Below, in pieces: positions 1 to 7,735 of a stretch of DNA of 49,883 nt. The DNA is from Clostridiales bacterium (GTDB taxonomy: Bacteria; Bacillota; Clostridia; Peptostreptococcales; Anaerovoracaceae): positions 1-49,883 of the forward strand of contig WRJK01000007.1 in assembly GCA_009782285.1 (NCBI GenBank). Reading direction: 5' to 3'. The translations under genes were made by a program, and so were the position numbers. Each line of letters opens with the position of its first letter. Position 1 is the stretch's first letter. The notes below the pieces were generated by a model that was given only the letters and a program-made list of their open reading frames with translations, did no database searches and was not told the DNA's origin.

Positions 1-2824
1 TGGTGAGGTACCTAGTCGTGTCGCCAAACACGCCGACTGCCCTTGCTCCTGTCAACTCCATGGTTGCGTTGCCAAAGCCTTTGGGCGTGTAGGTGAACAC
101 CGCGATGTCAACAGGTGCCGCTGAAGTCAGCCCTTGGGTGGTCCCCGACGGAAGATCCAAAGTTACGGTTCCCTTCCAGAGGTTGTCTCCTGCGTAAATC
201 CACAGTATCTGGTTCATTGTGTCAAAGCCGTTTAGCCCCGTGAGGCCTTTGCCCGCCAGCAAGCTGCCGTCTATCGTGAAATCCAGTTCGAGCGCAAGCA
301 GGTCTGTCGCTTCGCGGACCGACACGGTGTACGCAACGTCGCCGCTGGTGTAGGTAACAACGTCAGTGCCAAGGCTTACGTAGACGCAGTCGAATGTAAT
401 CGTGTTGGTGAAAGCCGTATGGTCTGCCCCGCCTTCGAAGTCGATGACGATTTCCACGCTGTCCGTGGTGATGCCCAAGACCGCAGGATCAAACGTCGCT
501 GTGTAGTTGCCACCGCCGAGGTTGTTCACGGTGACAGGCATTCCATCTACTGTGGCAGTTACGTCGCCGGCCACGCCCTTGGTGCCGTCGGGCAGCCATG
601 TGGAGAACGGAACCGTTACAGTGCCAACAGAGCCCCAAGCAGTGTTGAAGTCGAAGGTGCTTGTGATGGCGTCGTTCAGAACGAAACCGACACCGTCAAT
701 GGTCTGCTGGTACATCGGGTCAGCGAACTCGACAGGGTCAAGACCATTTGCGATGGCTAGACTCTCGTCAACCGGGAACTTAATGTTCTTGAAATCGCTG
801 TACTTGCCGTTTGCAACAGCCGTGATGTCCCAGCCCTTGTCAGGATACTCGCTCTGCTTTGACGGCAGTATGGACCAGTCGAACACGCCTCCTGCCACGT
901 CGTAGTGCGGAGTGTGGTATTCTTTCCATTGCTCATTGTCGGGCCTCATGATGGTTGGGTTCGAGCCTTGGTTCGAAGTGAGGGCAACGATCTTGCCTTC
1001 AATTTCGAGGCTTCCGTTCAAGGTCGCCTCGGGGATGAGGTTGCCGCTTGCGTCTTTTATAGTGCCCTTGATGTGGTTGGCGTACTCGGTTGCGATTTTC
1101 ATGTTGCGCATATAAGCGGATCTATGCCTTGACCATTGATAGTTAACGGAATCGTAGTCTTTCCTGTCAGCATTGAAAGTAAGTGTGATGGTCGGATCTG
1201 CCACCGCATGCTCATGGACGTCTGCTGCATAGCCTTTAAGCATTTGCCCCACAGGGAAGCCTGCTGTAGCTGCTGTGACGTAGCCATTGACGGTGCTTGC
1301 GCTAAGTTCGCCGTAGCCGCCATCGCTCGTGGTGTTTACTATCACCCAGCCCAAAGCGCCTTGTTCTTTCAAGAATGCTGTGATGTTTGTGTTACCGCTT
1401 GACGGGATGTGGGACATGAATATCTTGCCCTCAACGTCAAGGCCGGCAGCGACTGCCGCCTGCAGGCTGGCAAGAGTCAAACGCCTGTTCAGTGGGCCTG
1501 TGGGAAGGCCGTTCCTTGCCTCGATGTTCTGGTAGCCAAGCGCGAAATGCTCATCAGGGAGGAACACAAGCTCGCCTGTTACGTTTGAAGTAAGGTTCGA
1601 GTTGGTAGCCACAGTAGTTTTCATACTCTTGGGGTTGCCAGCGGCGTCAAGGTAGGAGCAGGTGATGTAGTTGTTGCCGCCAGACGAGCCGAGGTATGAA
1701 CCGGCCTGCCATGTGCCGTACTCGTAAGTGAAGCCGAGTGCCCTCATTGAACCCCAGAGATAGTCGTTTATCTCGCCGCTCTGGGCGTACATGACGTTAC
1801 CGTTTTGAGCCGTGTGCCCATTGAGGTCTGTCTGTTCCTTAGCAAGCTTGTAAAGCAATGGGTGTGCATTGTCAATGTTGCGCACAAACGCCCATGCGAA
1901 GATAACAATTTGACCGGAAGTGTGGCCAGACACTGAGGAGATGATGTTGTCGCCCCTGTAGAGGCCGGAAATGGCTTGGGTTTCAGGCTCGCTGTTGGGG
2001 GACGGGCCGCGATACGTCGCACCAGTTCCAGGTGTGCTCGACGAACCATTGTTCGATCCCCAGCGATATGCCCAGTTCCTGTTGAGGTCCACTCCATGGG
2101 CGTTGGTTCGGCGGTTGCCGCCCGATGCCCTAAAGCTTATCATATTGCCGTCTGCGTTGGTGCATGGCATCAGGTATATCCTAGTTGTGTCAATAAGGTT
2201 TGTTACGTCAGCATTTTTACCGTATTGTGTGCAAAGGTACCATGCCAAGTTTGCACACAGCTCATTGGAGTCTAGCTCGCCACCGTGGTTGCCGGCCTGA
2301 TGCAAGGTGGCCGGCCTGCCGTCCCAAACACCAGGGGCACTCGAGATTTCAAGAGCGTAGAGCGGTATTGAGTACTGCGGAAAAGAGTTATAGTTGGTCG
2401 GGTTCGTTCCAGAATTCGAAATGCCATTGGTACGACCGACATATACCAGCTTTGTTATTTCCGGATAAGTTTCTGCCAAGTATTTCAACTCGCCCATATG
2501 GTCAACAGGCGTCCTGTATGTGGCACGGAGCGGGAAGCCGTCTGCGTGCCACTGAATGTTGGGGAAGAGGCTGGGATCGAACACGTAGTTCTCCATCGTC
2601 GCCGGATTCCAGCTAAAATCAGCTGTAATTGTCCTGTTTGTAACATACGCATTAGTACCCAACATGCCACCGTTAGCAAGATACGTGCCTGGGCTTACAC
2701 CGTTTGTTACTACGATAGTCCGGTTAATCGCTCCGAGAGGCAGATCCTCCACCCCAGCTGATACGAAGGAGACCATAGTAAGGGACAATGCAAGCACCAA
2801 CACAATAGATAACACTTTTCTCAT
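1..2824 (-). CDS. Secreted M14 zinc carboxypeptidase with C-terminal cohesin-like module (3' end outside window)
   Basis: An open frame runs from an ATG at 2824 to the left edge, so the C-terminus is missing. An AGG-rich ribosome site lies at 2831-2836. The first 22 residues form a signal peptide (basic start, hydrophobic core). The M14 metallo-carboxypeptidase zinc ligands are visible as the HGGE motif (H180, E183) and H301 in SGHTSG. The substrate-binding motif VDLNRNW and the catalytic Glu (E368 in FTYEYGT) are also present, so the enzyme should be active on peptides outside the cell. After the catalytic domain come a segment resembling a protease-associated insertion (GALGWVIVN), Ig-like stretches, and near the edge a module closely matching the cohesin-like module of the 1531-residue protein at 44808-49403. 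In that protein the module precedes a dockerin, so a dockerin probably follows here off the edge. The family is clear. The exact substrate is not. Confidence 0.88.
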   Translation of the reverse strand, partial: MRKVLSIVLVLALSLTMVSFVSAGVEDLPLGAINRTIVVTNGVSPGTYLANGGMLGTNAYVTNRTITADFSWNPATMENYVFDPSLFPNIQWHADGFPLRATYRTPVDHMGELKYLAETYPEITKLVYVGRTNGISNSGTNPTNYNSFPQYSIPLYALEISSAPGVWDGRPATLHQAGNHGGELDSNELCANLAWYLCTQYGKNADVTNLIDTTRIYLMPCTNADGNMISFRASGGNRRTNAHGVDLNRNWAYRWGSNNGSSSTPGTGATYRGPSPNSEPETQAISGLYRGDNIISSVSGHTSGQIVIFAWAFVRNIDNAHPLLYKLAKEQTDLNGHTAQNGNVMYAQSGEINDYLWGSMRALGFTYEYGTWQAGSYLGSSGGNNYITCSYLDAAGNPKSMKTTVATNSNLTSNVTGELVFLPDEHFALGYQNIEARNGLPTGPLNRRLTLASLQAAVAAGLDVEGKIFMSHIPSSGNTNITAFLKEQGALGWVIVNTTSDGGYGELSASTVNGYVTAATAGFPVGQMLKGYAADVHEHAVADPTITLTFNADRKDYDSVNYQWSRHRSAYMRNMKIATEYANHIKGTIKDASGNLIPEATLNGSLEIEGKIVALTSNQGSNPTIMRPDNEQWKEYHTPHYDVAGGVFDWSILPSKQSEYPDKGWDITAVANGKYSDFKNIKFPVDESLAIANGLDPVEFADPMYQQTIDGVGFVLNDAITSTFDFNTAWGSVGTVTVPFSTWLPDGTKGVAGDVTATVDGMPVTVNNLGGGNYTATFDPAVLGITTDSVEIVIDFEGGADHTAFTNTITFDCVYVSLGTDVVTYTSGDVAYTVSVREATDLLALELDFTIDGSLLAGKGLTGLNGFDTMNQILWIYAGDNLWKGTVTLDLPSGTTQGLTSAAPVDIAVFTYTPKGFGNATMELTGARAVGVFGDTTRYLT

Positions 2825-2886
2825 CGTTTTTACCTCCAAATTTCTATAAATAAAATAATTTCGGACATGCCCTCTTTCTTCTGTCG

Positions 2887-2943
2887 TTAGGGATCGACAT
2901 TTTCAGCCGCATTTTGGGGAAATGTGGTTAACCCGATCAACAT
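2887..2943 (-). CDS. Possible 18-residue leader peptide
   Basis: A short frame starts with ATG at 2943 and ends at TAA 2887-2889. It is preceded by a near-perfect ribosome site, AAAGGAGGTG, at 2950-2959. It lies between the WG-repeat lipoprotein gene and the carboxypeptidase gene, on the same strand. The peptide (MLIGLTTFPQNAAENVDP) has no recognised family. No promoter is visible in the 32 bases before it, so it would be translated from the upstream transcript. It may be a leader that helps translation of the carboxypeptidase, or a chance ORF after a strong ribosome site left over from a rearrangement. Confidence 0.3.
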   Translation of the reverse strand: MLIGLTTFPQNAAENVDP

Positions 2944-2975
2944 TTTAAAAGCACCTCCTTTTTCTTTTATTAATG

Positions 2976-4283
2976 TCAATGGCTCAACATGGATACATAA
3001 CCCCATTTGTTGTCAAGGCAGACCGCTGCCATCCCGTCGCTGAAACCCTCCACGCTGTCGTACTTGCACGGAATGATCTCCTTCCCTTTTTTGTCTATGA
3101 ATCCCCATTTACCGCCATGAGGGAGCAAGTCTCCTTCACTGTTTTCAGTCACCGCACCAATATTGACAGCAGCAAGACCCTCTTCGAACTCTGTAGCATA
3201 GTCATATTTCATCGGTATGATAGTATTGCCGTCACTGTCGATGAAGCCCCATTTGCCGACATATTCCCTGATAGAGCCGTTTTCGTTGTGCTCGCCGACG
3301 CTGACAGCCGCCAAGCCTTCCGAGAAGCCAACTCCAACTTCGTCATATTCAAACGGCAAAATTTCATTGCCAACCTTGTCGATGAAACCCCATTTGCCAT
3401 CTACCCAGATATCGTTCCTAACGGCTGCCAGACCTTCTGCATAATTGTTTATCAAATTGAATTTGCTCGGCTGGACTATTTCCGTGCCGGACGAGTCGAC
3501 GACTGCGAAATCAATGTAGTCATAGAAAATATTGATAGCAATCAGAGCCATTCCGTCGCTGAAGGGAAAAACCGCTTCGTATTCAACCGGCACCACCACG
3601 TCGCCTGTTCTGTCAATAAAGCCCCACTTGCCTTTGTTTTCCACTATTGTCATTACAGCGGCGAACCCTTCGTGATACCCGTCCACGCTTAAGTTGCCGT
3701 CAGTTGTCGGAACCAAATGCAGACCGTCATATATAGTCGGCACGACCATTCTGCCTTCCTTGTCTATGAAGCCCCATTTGCCGCCTTCGGTGTAGTCGAA
3801 GCCGTGATTAACAGCGCCGACGTTTACAGCGGCAAGGCCCTCGGAAAAATCCCCTGCCGAATCGTACTCTAAGGGTATGGCTACATCGCCATTTTTGTCG
3901 ATGTACCCGCATTTGCCATCAATGGTAACCCTTGCCAAGCCGTCAGAAAAACTGCCTGCCCCGTCGTACGAAAACGGCACGGCTACATTGCCCGCCTTGT
4001 CTATGAAGCCCCACTTTCCAGTGCGCCAGTCGCCGCTTTTGACGGCTGCCATCCCTTCCGAAAACTGCCGGACAACCTCGTATTCCGGCGGCACGACCTC
4101 GTTTCCGGCCTTGTCAATGAAGCCCCATTTGCCGTCAAGCATAACGGCTGCCATCCCTTCAGAAAACTGCTGTACACCGTCGTATTTAGGGGGCACGGCC
4201 TCAGTGAACCCGGCTTTCGAGCATGCGGCAGCGGGCATGGTCAAACATAATATCAGCACTATCGCTATAGCTTTTTTCTTCAT
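2976..4283 (-). CDS. WG-repeat lipoprotein
   Basis: The protein of about 435 residues begins MKKKAIAIVL and has a lipoprotein signal with a lipobox ending AAAC, so it is probably lipid-anchored outside the membrane. The rest is about ten tandem copies of the WG repeat (pattern GKWGFIDKxGxxVxPxxYD), spaced by EGLAAV-type segments. WG repeats are thought to form beta-propeller-like or solenoid binding surfaces. No catalytic motif is seen. An in-frame ATG six codons upstream (4301) lies inside a perfect inverted repeat and would add MPCEII before a good lipoprotein signal, so the start at 4283 is preferred. Neither start has a normally spaced ribosome site. The ligand is unknown. Confidence 0.85.
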   Translation of the reverse strand: MKKKAIAIVLILCLTMPAAACSKAGFTEAVPPKYDGVQQFSEGMAAVMLDGKWGFIDKAGNEVVPPEYEVVRQFSEGMAAVKSGDWRTGKWGFIDKAGNVAVPFSYDGAGSFSDGLARVTIDGKCGYIDKNGDVAIPLEYDSAGDFSEGLAAVNVGAVNHGFDYTEGGKWGFIDKEGRMVVPTIYDGLHLVPTTDGNLSVDGYHEGFAAVMTIVENKGKWGFIDRTGDVVVPVEYEAVFPFSDGMALIAINIFYDYIDFAVVDSSGTEIVQPSKFNLINNYAEGLAAVRNDIWVDGKWGFIDKVGNEILPFEYDEVGVGFSEGLAAVSVGEHNENGSIREYVGKWGFIDSDGNTIIPMKYDYATEFEEGLAAVNIGAVTENSEGDLLPHGGKWGFIDKKGKEIIPCKYDSVEGFSDGMAAVCLDNKWGYVSMLSH

Positions 4284-4294
4284 GATAATTTCAC

Positions 4295-4330
4295 ATGGCA
4301 TAGCTAACAGCTATGCCATAATCCTTCCCT
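4295..4330 (-). promoter_or_regulatory. Leader with ribosome site, two-codon ORF and 11-bp hairpin
   Basis: On the minus strand a ribosome site AAGGGAAGG (4322-4330) is followed by ATG GCA TAG (4311-4319), a start-Ala-stop mini-ORF. The ATG begins a perfect inverted repeat, ATGGCATAGCT (4309-4319) and AGCTATGCCAT (4295-4305), with a three-base loop. The lipoprotein start at 4283 lies 11 bases past the hairpin. Folding the hairpin would bring the ribosome site to about 13 bases from that start. A translational control element is inferred. Confidence 0.5.
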
Positions 4331-4339
4331 TGATAACGT

Positions 4340-4369
4340 ATTATACTACGTATAGACAATAAACGTCAA
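4340..4369 (-). promoter_or_regulatory. Sigma-A promoter of the WG lipoprotein gene
   Basis: Read on the minus strand: -35 TTGACG (4364-4369), 18-base spacer, -10 TATAAT (4340-4345). Expected transcription start is near 4333, giving a leader of about 50 bases that includes the hairpin at 4295-4319. Confidence 0.7.
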
Positions 4370-4443
4370 GCAAACTCTTCAGAATAGTATGGAAAAAAAA
4401 CAGAAAAAAAGGCGTCTAATAAATATTGCATATTGCGATTTGG

Positions 4444-5766
4444 CTATGCGTCTAAAAGGAAATCGGTCAGCTTGATTAGCTTGATCCCGTCCTGCGTAAC
4501 CGGATTGTCGCAGCTGCCTGCGATGACAAGTTTTTCATAATTGTCCCGGATCTTGCACAGAGGCGAGAGCTCGCGTTCCCTTGTCGCAGGATCGTTCATG
4601 GATTCCGTCACTTGAATGTAACGCTTCTCGTATGCGTTTGCGGCAATAAAGTCCACTTCCTTTTCGCCGACTTTGCCGATTGCCACATCGTAGCCGCGCC
4701 TGAGCAATTCAAAGTACACGATGTTTTCCATGATGTGCCCGGTGTCCATATCCCTGTAGCCGAGCAGGTAGTTGCGCAGGCCAATGTCCGCTATGTAATA
4801 TTTGCCCAGTGTGCGCAGGTATTCCTTTCCCTTGATGTCGAAGCGTTTTATCTCGTAGAATACAAAGGATTCTACCAGTGCGCCCACATATGCTTGTATG
4901 GTCTGTACTGCGGGCTTGCCCTTTCGTCTGCCATTGTCAAGCAGTTTTTCGTTCATCAGCGTATTGCCGATAGAGGTTACCGAGGTAGTGTTGCCGATAT
5001 TGTCAGCTAGGAACATGATGATTTTCCTCAGCAGCTCCGGATCCGTGATCTGCCGCTGGCCTCTGCGCTTCTCACGTTCCAGAATATCGCGCACTACAAC
5101 GGTGGAGTATACACCGTCCAATAGCGTCAATGCCTTGTCCGTATCCAGACCCACGTCGGCAATCCCCGGCATGCCTCCGAATTTCATGTACGCTTCCAGC
5201 AATTCGCCCGGTTCGTAGCTTTCGCCCTCGGCGTCATTGATCCGCCTGCGCATCCCGCCGGACGGGTTTTTGGTTTCCCTGACAGTATATCCGTGAAAAT
5301 CGAGAAACTCGCTGAAAGAGAGTGGAAGCATCTTGATCTCTACGCTTCTGCCTGCAAGGTAGGTCGCGTATTCTGACGAGAGCAAGCAGGCGTTTGAACC
5401 GGTCACGTAAATATCACAGTCAAAATCCACGCGGAACGAGTTGACTGCATCCTCCCATTGGGTGACCCGTTGTATTTCATCCAGAAACAGATAGGCTCGC
5501 TTGTCTTCGGGCAGATGTTTTTTCACATGCTGGTACAGTGATTGCGCACTCATGCTGCGGAACTCCATCGACTCAAAATTGATCTCTATGATTTGCTCAT
5601 CCTCCAAGCCGCTTTCGCGCAAATGCCTTGCCATCAGCTTCATCAGGCTGGATTTGCCGCAGCGGCGGATTCCAGTGACGATTTTCACTGGTTCTGTGTC
5701 CTGAAAAGCTATCAGCCGATTCAAATAAAGGTCGCGGCTGCGCAGCCTGGTTTCATTTCTTAACAT
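4444..5766 (-). CDS. AAA_14 / DUF4143 family ATPase
   Basis: This is a 440-residue protein of the common AAA_14 plus DUF4143 architecture. The N-terminal half has the Walker A sequence GIRRCGKSS and an LFLDEIQ Walker B. It is followed by a conserved segment typical of the family (YVTGSNACLLSSE, YLAGRSVEIKMLPLSFSEF). The C-terminal half contains a restriction-endonuclease-like core (GEKEVDFIAA, then YIQVTES). Proteins of this type are widespread in anaerobes, and their role is not established. The ATG at 5766 is chosen because TAGGAGGTG lies just upstream and a promoter sits at 5788-5817. An upstream in-frame extension to 5898 crosses the terminator and is rejected. The gene is single, with no operon partner visible. 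Confidence 0.85.
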   Translation of the reverse strand: MLRNETRLRSRDLYLNRLIAFQDTEPVKIVTGIRRCGKSSLMKLMARHLRESGLEDEQIIEINFESMEFRSMSAQSLYQHVKKHLPEDKRAYLFLDEIQRVTQWEDAVNSFRVDFDCDIYVTGSNACLLSSEYATYLAGRSVEIKMLPLSFSEFLDFHGYTVRETKNPSGGMRRRINDAEGESYEPGELLEAYMKFGGMPGIADVGLDTDKALTLLDGVYSTVVVRDILEREKRRGQRQITDPELLRKIIMFLADNIGNTTSVTSIGNTLMNEKLLDNGRRKGKPAVQTIQAYVGALVESFVFYEIKRFDIKGKEYLRTLGKYYIADIGLRNYLLGYRDMDTGHIMENIVYFELLRRGYDVAIGKVGEKEVDFIAANAYEKRYIQVTESMNDPATRERELSPLCKIRDNYEKLVIAGSCDNPVTQDGIKLIKLTDFLLDA

Positions 5767-5787
5767 GGAAGCACCTCCTACATGGAC

Positions 5788-5817
5788 AGCATACCACAAA
5801 CTGCGCAGAACAGTCAA
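5788..5817 (-). promoter_or_regulatory. Promoter of the AAA_14 ATPase gene
   Basis: Read on the minus strand: -35 TTGACT (5812-5817), 18-base spacer, -10 TATGCT (5788-5793) with a TGG extension before it. It falls between the terminator at 5850-5882 and the start at 5766. Confidence 0.55.
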
Positions 5818-5849
5818 GTTTGTAGCATCGATGTTGAAAAACACAAAAC

Positions 5850-5882
5850 GCCACGGGGAAAACGTCTTAATCTCCCCGTGGC
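5850..5882 (-). terminator. Rho-independent terminator
   Basis: Ten-bp inverted repeat GCCACGGGGA (5850-5859) and TCCCCGTGGC (5873-5882) around a 13-base loop. On the minus strand it is followed by a T-rich tract (GTTTTGTGTTTTT). It shields the ATPase promoter from transcription arriving from the left-facing operon that ends at 6524. The plus-strand side also has a short T run, so it could act both ways. Confidence 0.7.
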
Positions 5883-6036
5883 AAATTTTTGCCAGCATTT
5901 AAAAATTATGTCCCGCCTGGCTTATCGCCCGGCGCAATGTTAAATGTCAAAACAGCAGTTATTTTCCAACGGAATATCCCATAACTGACTTCTACCTAAA
6001 AAACCTGCAAAACTCTATGTTAATCCCCTTTTTTTC

Positions 6037-6086
6037 GTCCTTTCGGACCTGGCCCGCCTGCACGGGCCCCCCCGGGCAGGCGGGCC
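6037..6086. repeat. GC-rich double hairpin
   Basis: A small hairpin GTCC-TTTC-GGAC (6037-6048) is followed by a strong stem, GGCCCGCCTGC (6051-6061) and GCAGGCGGGCC (6076-6086), with a G/C-only loop core. Its base composition contrasts sharply with the AT-rich surroundings. Neither side has a T run, so it is not an ordinary terminator. It resembles a dispersed palindromic repeat, which can only be shown by finding more copies elsewhere in the genome. Confidence 0.55.
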
Positions 6087-6159
6087 GGCTATGTTATAGT
6101 GTGTGCGCCTCAGCAAACGCAATGCGCTGCCGGCATCACACATCTAGGCTGTCGCTTCG

Positions 6160-6210
6160 CTATCCGGCTCCGGCTGATGCGAGGCATGGCTTTACTGAAA
6201 TTGGTTTCAT
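6160..6210 (-). CDS. Possible 16-residue peptide
   Basis: ATG at 6210 follows a strong purine-rich ribosome site (AGAAGGAGGGAGGAAG). The frame encodes MKPISVKPCLASAGAG and stops at TAG 6160-6162. No family is recognised. It may be a small expressed peptide, a leader, or the remnant of a gene whose later part was lost. The GC hairpin lies about 75 bases downstream. Confidence 0.3.
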   Translation of the reverse strand: MKPISVKPCLASAGAG

Positions 6211-6523
6211 CTTCCTCCCTCCTTCTATTTTATTAATCTATGTAAGGATGCCTCTTTTTTTCCGGAGTTGGGGTTCTCCTATTTCCTTAATAAAAGTATA
6301 ACTCATTGTTGTTAAATATCGCGTTAGACAAGCAACGCCTGAGAAAAAATTTTTTCAACTTTTTCATCGGCGCTGCTATACTTGCAAATTTGCGTTTCCC
6401 TAAACCGCTTGCTTTTGAAGGGTTATTTCCAACATGTTTTCGCTAAGTTAGAATAACGTTAGAGAAAATTACAATTTGAATTTCATCTAATTTTTCATCA
6501 TTTTTATTTTTTTTGTTGTTATG

Positions 6524-7699
6524 CTACGCGATAGGCGTGACGGGCTTTATCGTCGCCCTTATTATCTTCGCGCGGTCTTTCGCGTCAAGCGAATGCAGTA
6601 TCCTGTTGGACAGCATCTTGCAGTTTTCATACGAAATGTTTTGGAGCATAATCATGTACTGGTTGTTGCCGGCCCTGGTGAACAAGTCCCCTTGCCGCAG
6701 GTTGTCCGGGATGACTTTGAAAAGCTGCTTCACGACGCGGGAGTCCCTCGCGCCCTGCCCCGAGGTTTTCTTCGTCTCGAAGCAGATGATGTACACCGAT
6801 TTCTTGGAACGCAGTATCGATCGCGCCTCGACTTGGTAAATCGTCCTGAACACGCTGTAGTCGCAGTAAAAAGCTCCGGGAAAGTCAGCGTCGCCTCGCC
6901 ATTCGTTCATGACGTTGCTTATTGAAAATTCCTCCGTGCCGCCCCGCCACAGTATCTGCCTGTGCACCTCGCGCAGGCTTTCCGACGGGCTGACGCCCAT
7001 CTCTTCGTAAAACATGGATTCGATGTTTTTGAACACGTCGTGAGCCTGAAGCTGTTTGCCTTGGGCGAGCAGGGAGCGGAGGTAGTACTCGTTTATTTTT
7101 TCGTCGAAGCGGTCTATCCTGAGGGCCTTTGCGCAAAGGGTTTCGGCGTCGTCGATCCTTTTTGCCCTGGTCAGCAGCTCCAACGCAGCATGTACGCACT
7201 TGATGAACATTGACCGGTAATAGCTTGACACAGGGATCGCCCACAGCTCGCTGCTGGTGGTTGGAAGGAAATCCCCCTTGTACAAATCGATCGCCTGCAT
7301 AAGCAGTTCCAGCCGGTCCTGTGCCGATGAAATAGAGGACGCTTGGACATACAGCTTTTCGAATTCCTCGATGTCGACCACGCATGGTATGGCGTTGTTC
7401 CAAATATACGCCCCGTTGTTGCTGAGGATCAGGTCCTCCCCGTGGCTTATGCCGCTCTCTTCAAGCATTGTGCGCAGTCGGTGAACCATGTTCCTCATCG
7501 CGCTTCCGCCTTCGTCGCCGTCGGGCCAAAAAGCAGTGCGGAGCTCGTTCTGCGACACCGTGTAGTGCCGGTGGGCGACAAGGTATTGGAGCAGTTTCCA
7601 GGACTTCGACGTTCTTTTCGACCTCTCTTCAAGGCATATCTGGTCTTCGACGATTGCAAAGCCTCCTAGCATTTGAATTTGTATTGGGGCACTTGACAT
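6524..7699 (-). CDS. SARP/BTAD-type transcriptional regulator with degenerate GGDEF-like C-terminus
   Basis: A 391-residue regulator. Residues about 8-100 form an OmpR/SARP-like winged helix (KSWKLLQYLVAHRHYTVSQ, then AMRNMVHRLR). Residues about 108-255 match the bacterial transcriptional activation domain, a TPR-like helical bundle (CVVDIEEFEKL, LYKGDFLP). The last 115 residues resemble a GGDEF fold: QGDLFTRAGNNQYMIML stands where diguanylate cyclases have GDxxxRxGGDEFxxxL, so the catalytic GGDEF is lost. This tail may be a ligand-sensing or dimerisation domain. The gene has its own ribosome site (GAGGTG) 36 bases after the permease gene and closes the fermentation operon, so it probably controls that operon, perhaps its own synthesis too. 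Confidence 0.8.
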   Translation of the reverse strand: MSSAPIQIQMLGGFAIVEDQICLEERSKRTSKSWKLLQYLVAHRHYTVSQNELRTAFWPDGDEGGSAMRNMVHRLRTMLEESGISHGEDLILSNNGAYIWNNAIPCVVDIEEFEKLYVQASSISSAQDRLELLMQAIDLYKGDFLPTTSSELWAIPVSSYYRSMFIKCVHAALELLTRAKRIDDAETLCAKALRIDRFDEKINEYYLRSLLAQGKQLQAHDVFKNIESMFYEEMGVSPSESLREVHRQILWRGGTEEFSISNVMNEWRGDADFPGAFYCDYSVFRTIYQVEARSILRSKKSVYIICFETKKTSGQGARDSRVVKQLFKVIPDNLRQGDLFTRAGNNQYMIMLQNISYENCKMLSNRILHSLDAKDRAKIIRATIKPVTPIA

Positions 7700-7735
7700 T
7701 TGTTATCACCTCATTGCTTATGTCTTAAAGTAGTG

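Larger units (their letters stand above)
5883..6523. other. Long intergenic region without a convincing protein gene
   Basis: About 640 bases separate the SARP regulator gene from the terminator at 5850-5882. The part next to the regulator is AT-rich. The middle (about 6030-6180) is markedly GC-rich and holds a strong hairpin (6037-6086). A 16-codon ORF with a strong ribosome site lies at 6160-6210. A lone TATACT-like -10 occurs near 6295-6300 on the minus strand, without a -35 at the right distance. The region could be a long 3' untranslated region of the operon or encode an RNA, but no known RNA family was recognised. Confidence 0.5.

Noticed and set aside
2973-3692. 239-codon plus-strand frame
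   Set aside because: It is the antisense shadow of the WG-repeat gene. The repeats give long open frames on both strands, and it has no family or proper ribosome site.
5767-5898. N-terminal extension of the AAA_14 ATPase
   Set aside because: It spans a terminator and a promoter, while a strong ribosome site precedes the ATG at 5766.
6037-6061. Possible SRP RNA (CAGGTCCGAAAGGA-like on the minus strand)
   Set aside because: The asymmetric internal loop and the AGCAGCC part of the SRP core are absent. It is a plain stem with a GAAA loop.
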